Source: an uncultured Collinsella sp.
Lineage (GTDB): Bacteria; Actinomycetota; Coriobacteriia; Coriobacteriales; Coriobacteriaceae
Assembly: GCA_900545505.1 (NCBI GenBank)
Contig: UQZC01000092.1
Span: 1-6,532 of the forward strand
DNA length: 6,532 nt
Direction: 5' to 3'
Shown: positions 1-5,949 of the stretch, one piece after another
Layout of the letters: each line of letters begins with the position of its first letter
Position numbering within the stretch: the stretch's first letter is position 1
Notes under the pieces: generated by a model
The model's input: the letters and a program-made list of their open reading frames with translations, nothing else
Databases searched by the model: none
What the model was told of the DNA's origin: nothing
Program-made: the position numbers and the translations under genes

Positions 1-59
1 AAGCCACGGCCTGCACGTATTGAAAAAATCATCATCGAATCTATCAGTATGGCATCGGA

Positions 60-71
60 CAAAACGTTTTG
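60..71. promoter_or_regulatory. 12-bp perfect palindrome upstream of the Dxs-like gene
   Basis: CAAAACGTTTTG is a perfect 12-bp inverted repeat with no spacer, in the AT-richer part of the leader about 130 bases before the start codon at 199. Such a site could bind a dimeric regulator, but I recognise no known operator. No convincing promoter can be tied to it: a TTGAAA at 20-25 with TATCAG at 42-47 (16-base spacing) is only a poor sigma70 match. It could be chance. Confidence 0.25.
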
Positions 72-159
72 CCCCACCAGTTGTCGAATTACCGCGCCGC
101 CGTCACATATCAAACGCCAAAATGTGCGAGACTGTCTTGTGCAATTGTGTCGGCCGAGG

Positions 160-173
160 GAGCGCCGGCGCTC
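160..173. repeat. 14-bp GC-rich palindrome in the leader of the Dxs-like gene
   Basis: GAGCGCCGGCGCTC is a perfect 14-bp palindrome ending ten bases before the GGAG Shine-Dalgarno sequence at 183-186. It has no spacer, so as RNA it could form only a short hairpin with part of the palindrome as loop. In GC-rich DNA such palindromes can arise by chance. I assign no role beyond a possible influence on translation start. Confidence 0.25.
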
Positions 174-198
174 GATTCGCATGGAGTAACCCACAACG

Positions 199-1980
199 AT
201 GCTGCTTACGCAAACGACAACGCCCGAGGACGTCAAGGCTCTCGACCGCGCCGAGCTTCCGCTGCTCTGCGGCGAGATTCGCCACGCCATCCTCGAAAGC
301 TCCGCCGCTGTCGGCGGACACGTTGCCCCCAACCTGGGCGTCGTTGAGCTTACGGTTGCGCTTCATCGCGTGTTTAACTCCCCTATCGACAAGATTCTCT
401 TTGACGTTTCGCACCAGACCTACGCCCACAAGGCGCTGACTGGGCGCGCGTACACTTATATCGATCCGAAGCGCTTTGGCGAGGCCTCTGGCTTTGCCAA
501 TCCCGACGAGTCCGAGCACGACCTGTTCGCCATGGGCCATACCTCCACGTCGGTGAGCCTGGGCTGCGGCCTGGCGCACGCTCGTGACCTGGCGGGCGAT
601 GCGTACAACGTCATCACCATCATTGGCGACGGCTCGCTTTCGGGCGGCCTGGCGTTTGAGGGCTTCAACAATGCCGCCGAACTCGATAGCAACCTGATCA
701 TCATCGTCAACGATAACGACCAGTCCATCGCCGAGAACCACGGTGGCCTCTATCGCAATCTGGCCGAGCTGCGCGCCAGCAACGGCACCTGTGAGCGCAA
801 CGTTTTCCGCGCGATGGGACTCGACTACCGTTATTTGGACGCCGGCAACGACGTGTTGGCCCTAGTCGACGCGCTGCAGGAACTGCGCAATATCGATCAT
901 CCCATCGTGCTGCACGTCTCCACCGCCAAGGGCAAGGGCTTTGAGCCGGCCCAGAGCGACCCCGAACGCTGGCACCACGTGGGTCCGTTTGACATGGCGA
1001 CCGGGCGCAAGCTCTGCCCGGGCCATCCGAGCGAGCCCGCGCCGCGCACCTATGCCGACATTACGGGCGAAGCGCTCAACGCCGCCATCGAGCGCGATCC
1101 GCAGGTCGTGGGCATCACGGCCGCCACGCCCTACATCATGGGCTTTACACCCGAGCTTCGCGCTGCCGCCGGCAAACAGTTCGTCGATGTGGGCATTGCC
1201 GAGGAGCACGCCGTGACCTTTGCCACCGCGCTTGCGCGCTCGGGCGCCAAGCCAGTCTTTGGTGTGTACGGCACGTTTTTGCAGCGCGCCTACGACGAGC
1301 TGTGGCACGACCTGTGCCTCAACGACGCCCCCGCAACCATTTTGGTGTTTGGTGCGTCAATCTTTGGCACCACGTCCGAGACGCATCTTTCGTTCTTTGA
1401 TATTTCCATGCTGGGCGGTCTTCCCAACATGCACTACTTGGCGCCTGCCTGCATGGAGGAATATCTGTCCATGCTGAGCTGGTCGCTCGACCACCGCGAG
1501 CATCCCGTGGCAATCCGCGTACCGGGCATCGGCCTGGTAAGCCGCCCCGACCTTGCGCCCGCCGAAGACACCGACTACAGCGCCGTTCGCTACAACGTGG
1601 TGCGTCAGGGCCGCGACGTTGCCGTGCTCGCGCTTGGCGATTTCTTTGAGCTGGGTGAGCGCGTGGCAAACCGTCTGACTGCCGAGTACGGCATCGAGGC
1701 CACGCTCGTCAACCCGCGCTTTGCAACCGAGCTCGACCGCGAGTTCCTCGACAGTCTTGCCGCCGAGCATCGCGTTGTCGTCACCCTCGAGGACGGCATC
1801 TTGGACGGCGGCTGGGGCGAGCGCGTGGCGTGCTACCTGACCTGCACGCCCGTACGTACCCGCACCTTCGGCATCGCCAAGGGCTTCCCCGACCGCTACG
1901 ACCCCAACGAATTGCTCGCACAGAACGGCATGACGATCGAGAACATGGCCGCCGAAGCCGTAAGGCTACTCAACGAGTAA
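199..1980 (+). CDS. Divergent 1-deoxy-D-xylulose-5-phosphate synthase (Dxs-family, thiamine-diphosphate dependent)
   Basis: This is a 593-residue cytoplasmic enzyme with the three-domain Dxs/transketolase layout. Classical Dxs joins pyruvate and glyceraldehyde 3-phosphate to give DXP for isoprenoids, thiamine and pyridoxal. Seen in the sequence: GGH with His41; SHQTYAHK with His72; the ThDP/Mg motif GDG (143-145) through NDN (171-173); WHH near 258-260; GIAEEHA with catalytic Glu335; YGTFLQRAYD with Tyr357 and Arg363; TH with His396; AIRVPG with Arg440. Aligned from memory to E. coli Dxs, the positions of Arg420 and Asp427 are Gly385 and Thr392. The linker after the cofactor domain (about 177-206) is roughly 30 residues shorter; usual family length is about 620-640. 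ATG 199 is the start: an in-frame TAA at 187-189 excludes anything earlier, and GGAG (183-186) lies 12 bases upstream. The gene is monocistronic, ending at a strong terminator. Membership of the family is secure; that it makes DXP is not. A housekeeping dxs may lie elsewhere in the genome. Confidence 0.93.
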   Translation: MLLTQTTTPEDVKALDRAELPLLCGEIRHAILESSAAVGGHVAPNLGVVELTVALHRVFNSPIDKILFDVSHQTYAHKALTGRAYTYIDPKRFGEASGFANPDESEHDLFAMGHTSTSVSLGCGLAHARDLAGDAYNVITIIGDGSLSGGLAFEGFNNAAELDSNLIIIVNDNDQSIAENHGGLYRNLAELRASNGTCERNVFRAMGLDYRYLDAGNDVLALVDALQELRNIDHPIVLHVSTAKGKGFEPAQSDPERWHHVGPFDMATGRKLCPGHPSEPAPRTYADITGEALNAAIERDPQVVGITAATPYIMGFTPELRAAAGKQFVDVGIAEEHAVTFATALARSGAKPVFGVYGTFLQRAYDELWHDLCLNDAPATILVFGASIFGTTSETHLSFFDISMLGGLPNMHYLAPACMEEYLSMLSWSLDHREHPVAIRVPGIGLVSRPDLAPAEDTDYSAVRYNVVRQGRDVAVLALGDFFELGERVANRLTAEYGIEATLVNPRFATELDREFLDSLAAEHRVVVTLEDGILDGGWGERVACYLTCTPVRTRTFGIAKGFPDRYDPNELLAQNGMTIENMAAEAVRLLNE

Positions 1981-2023
1981 AAAACCTCCGCAAGGAAAGC
2001 ATCCCTGCGGAGGTTTTTATTTT
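1980..2023 (+). terminator. Strong intrinsic terminator after the Dxs-like gene
   Basis: A 13-bp perfect stem (1980-1992 with 2006-2018, core AACCTCCGCA / TGCGGAGGTT) overlaps the last base of the stop codon and is followed by T-rich TTTTTATTTT. The loop is 13 bases. An A-run at 1979-1984 on the left side gives a T-run on the other strand, so it could act in both directions. Confidence 0.92.
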
Positions 2024-2036
2024 CCCAACTCAATTA

Positions 2037-2091
2037 TCTCGATCTGTAACATCTAGGGCCCGAATTCCCGTCTAACTGTTACAGATCGAGA
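2037..2091 (-). repeat. Palindromic unit 1 (inverted relative to units 2 and 3)
   Basis: Perfect 15-bp arms (2037-2051 and 2077-2091) enclose a 25-base loop. Next to the arms, the left side reads ACATCTAG and the right side CTAACTGT. In units 2 and 3 the CAGTTA flank is on the left and the AGATG flank on the right, so this unit is reversed relative to them. Confidence 0.85.
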
Positions 2092-2116
2092 CAAGACGTC
2101 TTAGTCCCCGACGTTT

Positions 2117-2173
2117 GTCTCAATCTGTAACAGTTAGGGACCTTTTGGCCGTCCAGATGTTACAGATTGAGAC
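2117..2173 (+). repeat. Palindromic unit 2, with a paired substitution in both arms
   Basis: Arms GTCTCAATCTGTAACA (2117-2132) and its exact complement (2158-2173) form a 16-bp stem, 17 bp with T2116-A2174, around a 25-base loop. Relative to units 1 and 3, G at arm position 5 is A in the left arm (2122), and C is T at the partner position in the right arm (2168), so pairing is kept. Confidence 0.87.
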
Positions 2174-2197
2174 ATTCGAATTCCCCTGAAGAGAAAA

Positions 2198-2252
2198 TCT
2201 CGATCTGTAACAGTTACTCGGCAAAAATGGCTGCAGATGTTACAGATCGAGA
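2198..2252 (+). repeat. Palindromic unit 3
   Basis: Perfect 15-bp arms (2198-2212 and 2238-2252), identical to those of unit 1, enclose a 25-base loop. Internal flanks are CAGTTA on the left and GCAGATG on the right, the same order as in unit 2. The sequence after it repeats CGAGACA (2249-2255 and 2261-2267) but holds no further full site. Confidence 0.87.
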
Positions 2253-2289
2253 CAAAACAGCGAGACATGCCGCTGCATCGGTCAGAACC

Positions 2290-2317
2290 ACCACAAAGGT
2301 GCCTGTCCCTTTTTGGT
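2290..2317. repeat. Hairpin carrying GGTGCCTGTCCC
   Basis: ACCACAAAGG (2290-2299) pairs with CCTTTTTGGT (2308-2317) in nine of ten positions around an eight-base loop TGCCTGTC. The T-run is inside the right arm rather than after it, so it is not a standard terminator. It sits between the array and the transporter promoter. It may be a second type of dispersed repeat or a remnant of one; I cannot test copy number from this window. Confidence 0.45.
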
Positions 2318-2363
2318 AGGTAGAATAACCCATAAGACAAGTATGTGTCTGAGTTATTTCGTG

Positions 2364-2393
2364 TTGACCCATTTGAGCGCGATAGGGTATAAC
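2364..2393 (+). promoter_or_regulatory. Sigma70-type promoter of the amino-acid transporter operon
   Basis: TTGACC (2364-2369) and TATAAC (2388-2393) are separated by 18 bases; each matches the consensus hexamer in five of six positions. Transcription would begin near 2400, giving a leader of about 37 bases before the ATG at 2437, which carries AAAGG at 2423-2427 as ribosome binding site. An inverted pair GAGTTAT (2351-2357) / ATAACTC (2389-2395) brackets the -35 and overlaps the -10, and may be an operator. Confidence 0.75.
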
Positions 2394-2436
2394 TCTACTC
2401 AACCGCTAGGGATTTTATTGAGAAAGGTGTTCTACC

Positions 2437-3432
2437 ATGAGCAAGAACCTCTCCCAGCAGGTCGTTCTCGACCGCCGCGGCTTCGTTGCCGCCACCTTCG
2501 CAACCGTCGCCGGCCTTGGTCTTGCCGGCTGCTCCGACACCAGCGCCGAGGCCGACAAGGGTTCCGCCGCCGGCTCTTCCAAGAGCTCCGAGGATACCGA
2601 GGTTTCCGCCACGCTCGATGCCAAGGCATTCGACAAGCTCGTCAACGACGGCCCCAAGGCCGATGACGACGCCATCGCCGCCAGCACCTGGGCCACGGCC
2701 GTCAAGGACGCCGGCGTCTTTAAGATCGGTGGCGTTCAGACCTCCACGCTCTTCTCCCTCCTCAACGAGAAGGACGGCAAGACCCGCGGCTTCGATGCCG
2801 GCATCGCGCAGCTTCTGTCCAACTACATCCTGGGCGAGAACAAGGTCGAGATCACCCAGGTGACCTCGGACACGCGCGAGTCCGTCCTGCAGAACGGCCA
2901 GGTCGACGCTGTCTTTGCCACCTACACCATCACTGACGAGCGCAAGAAGCTCGTATCCTTTGCCGGTCCCTATTACTACACGCAGCAGGCCATCCTGGTG
3001 CTTGCCGATAACGACGACATCAAGAGCGTCGAAGACCTGGCCGACAAGAACGTCGCCGTCCAGTCCGGCTCCAACGGCCCCGCCATCCTGGAGGAGTTCG
3101 CTCCCAAGGCCAGCCAGCAGGAGTTCAAGACCGACGAGGAGGCCCGCCAGGCACTCCAGCAGGGCCGCGTTGACGCCTACGTCATCGATAACAACATGCA
3201 GCAGAGCGCCTTGGTCCGCGAGCCCGGTAAGTACAAGATCGCCGGCAAGCCCTTCGGCAGCAAGGAGCCCTACGGCATCGGTCTGCCGCTCGATTCCGAC
3301 GGCGTCGCCTTTGTCAACGACTTCCTTAAGAAGATCGAGGACGACGGCACCTGGACTGAGCTGTGGCAGATCTGCATCGGCGACCGTACGGGCGACACCA
3401 ATGTTCCCGAGCTGCCCGAGATCGGGGCCTAG
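2437..3432 (+). CDS. Amino-acid ABC transporter substrate-binding lipoprotein (GluB / SBP family 3)
   Basis: This 331-residue extracellular binding protein captures an amino acid for the permeases encoded downstream. The N-terminus has a twin-arginine-like motif DRRGFVAATF (12-21) running into a lipobox LAGC with Cys32 as lipidation site. It is therefore probably a membrane-anchored lipoprotein, possibly exported by Tat. A Ser/Ala/Glu/Lys-rich tether follows (33-60). The family-3 fold runs from about 95 to 310: KIGGVQTSTLF; RGFDAGIAQLL (117-127); SDTRESVLQNGQVDAVFATYTITDERKK within 144-171; FAGPYYYTQQ (175-184); VDAYVIDNN (245-253). Arg147 and Asp251 fit the usual contacts for the ligand carboxylate and amino group. 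ITDERKK followed by FAGPYY is typical of glutamate/glutamine binders such as Corynebacterium GluB, but the exact ligand is uncertain. ATG 2437 has AAAGG nine bases upstream. It is the first gene of its operon. Confidence 0.93.
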   Translation: MSKNLSQQVVLDRRGFVAATFATVAGLGLAGCSDTSAEADKGSAAGSSKSSEDTEVSATLDAKAFDKLVNDGPKADDDAIAASTWATAVKDAGVFKIGGVQTSTLFSLLNEKDGKTRGFDAGIAQLLSNYILGENKVEITQVTSDTRESVLQNGQVDAVFATYTITDERKKLVSFAGPYYYTQQAILVLADNDDIKSVEDLADKNVAVQSGSNGPAILEEFAPKASQQEFKTDEEARQALQQGRVDAYVIDNNMQQSALVREPGKYKIAGKPFGSKEPYGIGLPLDSDGVAFVNDFLKKIEDDGTWTELWQICIGDRTGDTNVPELPEIGA

Positions 3433-3520
3433 GCAGCGAGCCTGGTAACGGCCGCAACGAAACCATATGGAAACGCACGATGCGCTTTATTGCGATAAAC
3501 TGTTTCCTCACTGAGTTGTC

Positions 3521-3553
3521 GGGGCTTCCGTACACGCGGGAGCCCCTTTCCTT
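3521..3553 (+). terminator. Hairpin attenuator between binding-protein and permease genes
   Basis: GGGGCTTCC (3521-3529) pairs with GGGAGCCCC (3538-3546), nine pairs including one G-U, around an eight-base loop, followed by TTTCCTT. The tail is interrupted by C residues, so termination is probably partial. In this position such hairpins usually lower permease expression relative to the binding protein or stabilise the 3' end of the first-gene transcript. The 138-base gap also contains TTTAT-TGCG-ATAAA (3486-3499), but I see no convincing promoter there. Confidence 0.7.
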
Positions 3554-3570
3554 ATCGGCGGGAGGTCCGC

Positions 3571-4230
3571 ATGAGTCTCTCCGAGCTCTGGTCGCTCTAT
3601 GGCCAGAACTATATCGACGCGCTTCTAGCGACCTGGGGCATGACTCTTAAGTCGTTTGCCATCGCCATGGTGCTGGCCGTCGCCGTCACCGTGATGCGCG
3701 TGTCGCCACTCAAGCCACTGCGCGTCTTTGGCGACCTGTATGTCCAGGTCTTTCGTAACATCCCCGGCATCGCGCTGCTCATTATCGTCGTCTACGCGCT
3801 GCCACCGCTCAAGGTCGTCCTGCCCTACCGCACCTGCGTTATCGTCGCCACGGTGCTCTTGGGTTCTGCCTTTGGTTCCGAGAACTTTATGAGCGGCATC
3901 AACACCGTCGGCGTCGGCCAGGTGGAAGCAGCACGTTCTCTCGGCATGAGCTTTAACCGTATCCTCGCCAAAATCGTGATTCCGCAGGCGCTGCGCTCGA
4001 GCGTGCTGCCCATGACCAACCTCTTTATCGCCGTCATGCTCACCACTGCGCTCGGCAGCCAGGTGCCGCTTAAGCCGCAGGAGCTCACCGGCGTGGTGAG
4101 CTATATCAACACGCGCTCACTTGGCGGCGTCGCCGCGTTCTTTATCTCGGCGCTCGGCTACCTGGGCACGGCCTTTGTGGTGAGCCACATTGGCAACTAC
4201 ATCGATAAGAAGGTGAGGATCCTCCGATGA
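3571..4230 (+). CDS. Amino-acid ABC transporter permease 1 (GluC-like, HisMQ family)
   Basis: This 219-residue inner-membrane protein should form half of the importer's transmembrane channel. Hydrophobic segments lie near 22-42, 52-80, 84-104, 140-162 and 186-206, the usual five-helix plan. FRNIP (61-65) matches the conserved FRGTP-type motif of polar amino-acid permeases. The EAA loop that docks on the ATPase is clear at 119-138: EAARSLGMSFNRILAKIVIP. ATG 3571 is well placed, with GGAGG (3561-3565) five bases upstream. Its stop overlaps the next start by four bases (ATGA), implying translational coupling and fixed stoichiometry with permease 2. It resembles Corynebacterium GluC and E. coli GltJ/GlnP types. 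The family call is firm; substrate depends on the binding protein. Confidence 0.94.
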   Translation: MSLSELWSLYGQNYIDALLATWGMTLKSFAIAMVLAVAVTVMRVSPLKPLRVFGDLYVQVFRNIPGIALLIIVVYALPPLKVVLPYRTCVIVATVLLGSAFGSENFMSGINTVGVGQVEAARSLGMSFNRILAKIVIPQALRSSVLPMTNLFIAVMLTTALGSQVPLKPQELTGVVSYINTRSLGGVAAFFISALGYLGTAFVVSHIGNYIDKKVRILR

Positions 4231-5060
4231 GCAAGCACTCCTCCCCTGCGCTTACCATGCGCGATGCGCTCTACGAGGCTCCCGGCCCCAAGATGCGCGC
4301 CAAGATTCGCATCGGCACCGCCATCTCGCTTGTTGCCGTCGCCGCACTCGTCGTCCTGGTACTGCAGCGCTTTTATGTGACCGGCCAGCTTTCGGTCCAC
4401 TATTGGTATTTCTTTACGCACCTCACTACCTGGAAGTTCTTGCTTGCCGGCTTTGAGGGCACCGTTAAAGTCGCACTCACCGCTGGCGCCATCGCGCTGG
4501 TGCTGGGCTTAGCCCTTATGCTCGGCCGTACCAGCGACATTAAGCCGCTGCAGCTGGTCTGCCGCGTGCTCACCGATTTCTTCCGTGGCGTACCGAGCCT
4601 GCTGTTCATCTACTTCTTCTTTTTGGTGCTGCCCCAGTACAAAATTGCGCTGCCGTCGTTTTGGATGCTCACGCTTCCCGTCGCGCTCGCTGCCGCCGGC
4701 GTACTCGCCGAGATCTTCCGTGCCGGCGTCAACGCCGTGCCGCGCGGCCAGGTCGAGGCCGCCCAGGCACTCGGTCTCTCCAAAGCTAAAATCACCTTTA
4801 AAATCGTATTGCCGCAGGCTATTCGATTTATCATTCCGTCGTTGATTTCGCAGCTCGTGGTCGTAGTCAAAGACACCACCGTCGCCTACGTGGTGAGCTA
4901 CCCCGACCTCATGCAAAATGCCCGTGTGCTCATTACCAACTACGACGCCCTCGTGTCGGTCTACCTGGTTATCGCGGTCATCTACATCCTCATCAACGTC
5001 GCGATCAACAAGGCCGCTGTCTATGTTTCGCACAAGACCGGCGCGACCATCATCCGCTAA
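4227..5060 (+). CDS. Amino-acid ABC transporter permease 2 (GluD-like, HisMQ family)
   Basis: This 277-residue inner-membrane protein is the probable heterodimer partner of permease 1. A polar cytoplasmic N-terminus (1-28) precedes a first helix at about 29-47; further hydrophobic segments lie near 73-99, 121-136, 144-166, 200-223 and 242-262. The longer N-terminus with an extra helix is typical of GluD/GltK-type partners. FFRGVPSLLFIYFFF (118-132) is the conserved permease motif. The EAA loop spans 177-196 (EAAQALGLSKAKITFKIVLP), followed by KDTTVAYVVSYPDL (215-228), the usual KDTSL region. Translation starts in the ATGA overlap, with AGGTGAGG at 4211-4218 as ribosome binding site inside the end of permease 1. 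Confidence 0.94.
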   Translation: MSKHSSPALTMRDALYEAPGPKMRAKIRIGTAISLVAVAALVVLVLQRFYVTGQLSVHYWYFFTHLTTWKFLLAGFEGTVKVALTAGAIALVLGLALMLGRTSDIKPLQLVCRVLTDFFRGVPSLLFIYFFFLVLPQYKIALPSFWMLTLPVALAAAGVLAEIFRAGVNAVPRGQVEAAQALGLSKAKITFKIVLPQAIRFIIPSLISQLVVVVKDTTVAYVVSYPDLMQNARVLITNYDALVSVYLVIAVIYILINVAINKAAVYVSHKTGATIIR

Positions 5061-5096
5061 CGCTTTACCATTTCGAGTCATAAGGAGCCGAGCACC

Positions 5097-5861
5097 ATGG
5101 CACAGAGCACCTCTTCCACCGGCAATCAGCCGCTGATCGAGCTCAGACACGTCGATAAGCACTATGGCGATCTGCACGTCCTCAACGACATCAATCTCTC
5201 GGTCGACCGCGGCGAGGTCGTCGTTGTGATTGGACCCTCGGGCTCGGGCAAGTCGACCATGTGCCGCACCATCAACCGTCTGGAAACCATCGACTCGGGC
5301 GAGATCCTCATCGAGGGCGAGCCCCTGCCGCAGGAAGGCAAGGATCTTGCCCGCATGCGTGCCGAGCTGGGCATGGTGTTTCAGCAGTTCAACCTGTTCG
5401 CACATATGACCGTCCTGCAGAACGTCATGCTGGGACCGGTCGACGTACTGGGTGTCTCCAAGGACGAGGCCCGCGAGCGCGCCATGGACCTGCTGGGCCG
5501 CGTGGGCGTTGCCGAGCAGGCCGATAAGGTGCCCGCACAGCTTTCGGGCGGCCAACAGCAGCGCGTAGCCATCGCCCGCTCGCTTGCCATGCAACCCAAG
5601 GCCATGCTTTTTGACGAGCCCACGAGCGCCCTTGACCCCGAGATGATCAACGAGGTGCTCGAGGTCATGGTCCGTCTAGCCCAGCAGGGCATGACGATGA
5701 TCGTCATCACGCACGAGATGAACTTCGCCCGCCGCGTGGCCGACCGCGTCGTGTTCATGGCCGACGGCCAGATCGTGGAAACCGGCACACCCGACGAGTT
5801 CTTCGACCATCCCCAGACCAAGCGCGCCCAGGACTTCCTCAACTCCATCAAGGGCCACTAA
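5097..5861 (+). CDS. Amino-acid ABC transporter ATP-binding protein (GluA / GlnQ-like)
   Basis: This 254-residue cytoplasmic ATPase powers the importer by docking on the EAA loops of both permeases. All motifs are intact: Walker A GPSGSGKST (46-54), Q-loop VFQQFNLF (94-101), signature LSGGQQQR (149-156), Walker B ending FDEP (172-175) with catalytic Glu174, D-loop SALD (177-180) and switch His206 in ITHEM. FNLFAHMTVLQNV and the FFDHPQTKRAQDFL C-terminus are characteristic of the polar amino-acid importer subgroup (GlnQ, GltL, GluA). Length matches the usual 240-255. The start has AAGGAG (5082-5087) nine bases upstream and lies 36 bases after permease 2, with no terminator between. It completes the operon; in Corynebacterium gluABCD the ATPase gene is first, here it is last. 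Confidence 0.96.
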   Translation: MAQSTSSTGNQPLIELRHVDKHYGDLHVLNDINLSVDRGEVVVVIGPSGSGKSTMCRTINRLETIDSGEILIEGEPLPQEGKDLARMRAELGMVFQQFNLFAHMTVLQNVMLGPVDVLGVSKDEARERAMDLLGRVGVAEQADKVPAQLSGGQQQRVAIARSLAMQPKAMLFDEPTSALDPEMINEVLEVMVRLAQQGMTMIVITHEMNFARRVADRVVFMADGQIVETGTPDEFFDHPQTKRAQDFLNSIKGH

Positions 5862-5872
5862 CCCAATTGCCA

Positions 5873-5907
5873 CGCGGGGCAAATTCATCAGTAACATTTG
5901 CCCCGCG
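5873..5907 (+). terminator. Long GC-rich hairpin after the transporter operon (no T-tail)
   Basis: CGCGGGGCAAAT (5873-5884) is perfectly complementary to ATTTGCCCCGCG (5896-5907), with an 11-base loop. It begins 11 bases after the ATPase stop and so probably marks the 3' end of the operon. No T-tract follows on either strand, so it may stabilise the mRNA end or act with a factor rather than as a classical intrinsic terminator. It may also allow read-through into the hydrolase gene. Confidence 0.6.
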
Positions 5908-5949
5908 CCACCCCAGCACCATGTCCACCCGGATTCGAAAGCCGCACCC

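Larger units (their letters stand above)
2037..2252. repeat. Array of six 15-bp sites in alternating orientation, 40-41 bp period
   Basis: The 15-mer TCTCGATCTGTAACA or its reverse complement occurs six times, starting at 2037, 2077, 2118, 2158, 2198 and 2238. Orientation alternates strictly (+ - + - + -). Steps are 40, 41, 40, 40 and 40 bases, so the five spacers are 25, 26, 25, 25 and 25 bases. Four sites are identical; the two of the middle unit share one substitution. Spacer sequences mostly differ, apart from a shared CGAATTCCC in the first (2061-2069) and fourth (2177-2185). The sites form three hairpin units, listed separately. The array lies between a terminator and the promoter of the transporter operon. 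REPIN/BIME-like mobile palindromes, a cooperative protein-binding array or a structured RNA are all possible. It is not a CRISPR: the repeats are too short and alternate in direction. Confidence 0.9.

Noticed and set aside
1..189. Open reading frame from the window edge to TAA at 187-189, in the same frame as the Dxs-like gene
   Set aside because: The translated 62 residues show no recognisable motif, the composition is Arg/Pro/Cys/Ser-rich, and another frame is also open here. It could be the tail of an upstream gene, but nothing supports it.
103..741. 212-codon minus-strand open frame
   Set aside because: It is antisense to the cofactor domain of the Dxs-like gene and shows no domain of its own.
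2037..2252. CRISPR array
   Set aside because: Repeats are only 15 bases and alternate in orientation, spacers are 25-26 bases, and no cas gene is in the window.
2276..2290. A possible seventh, degenerate array site
   Set aside because: It matches the 15-mer at only about nine positions and is two bases out of phase, so it is indistinguishable from chance.
2134..2402. Two short minus-strand frames across the intergenic repeats
   Set aside because: Their peptides are translations of the palindromic repeats and the promoter region, with no ribosome binding site or family resemblance that I can see.
4215..4224. GAGGATCCTC palindrome over the ribosome binding site of permease 2
   Set aside because: With no spacer it cannot form a stable hairpin, and the overlap with the preceding gene already explains coupling.
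4509..5594. 361-codon open frame on the minus strand
   Set aside because: It lies opposite permease 2 and the ATPase, both with intact motifs. It is His/Asp/Gly-rich, as expected from the reverse strand of GC-rich codons, and has no family signature.
5885..5895. Loop sequence ATCAGTAACA resembling the array motif ATCTGTAACA
   Set aside because: A single short near-match inside another hairpin, without a partner arm.
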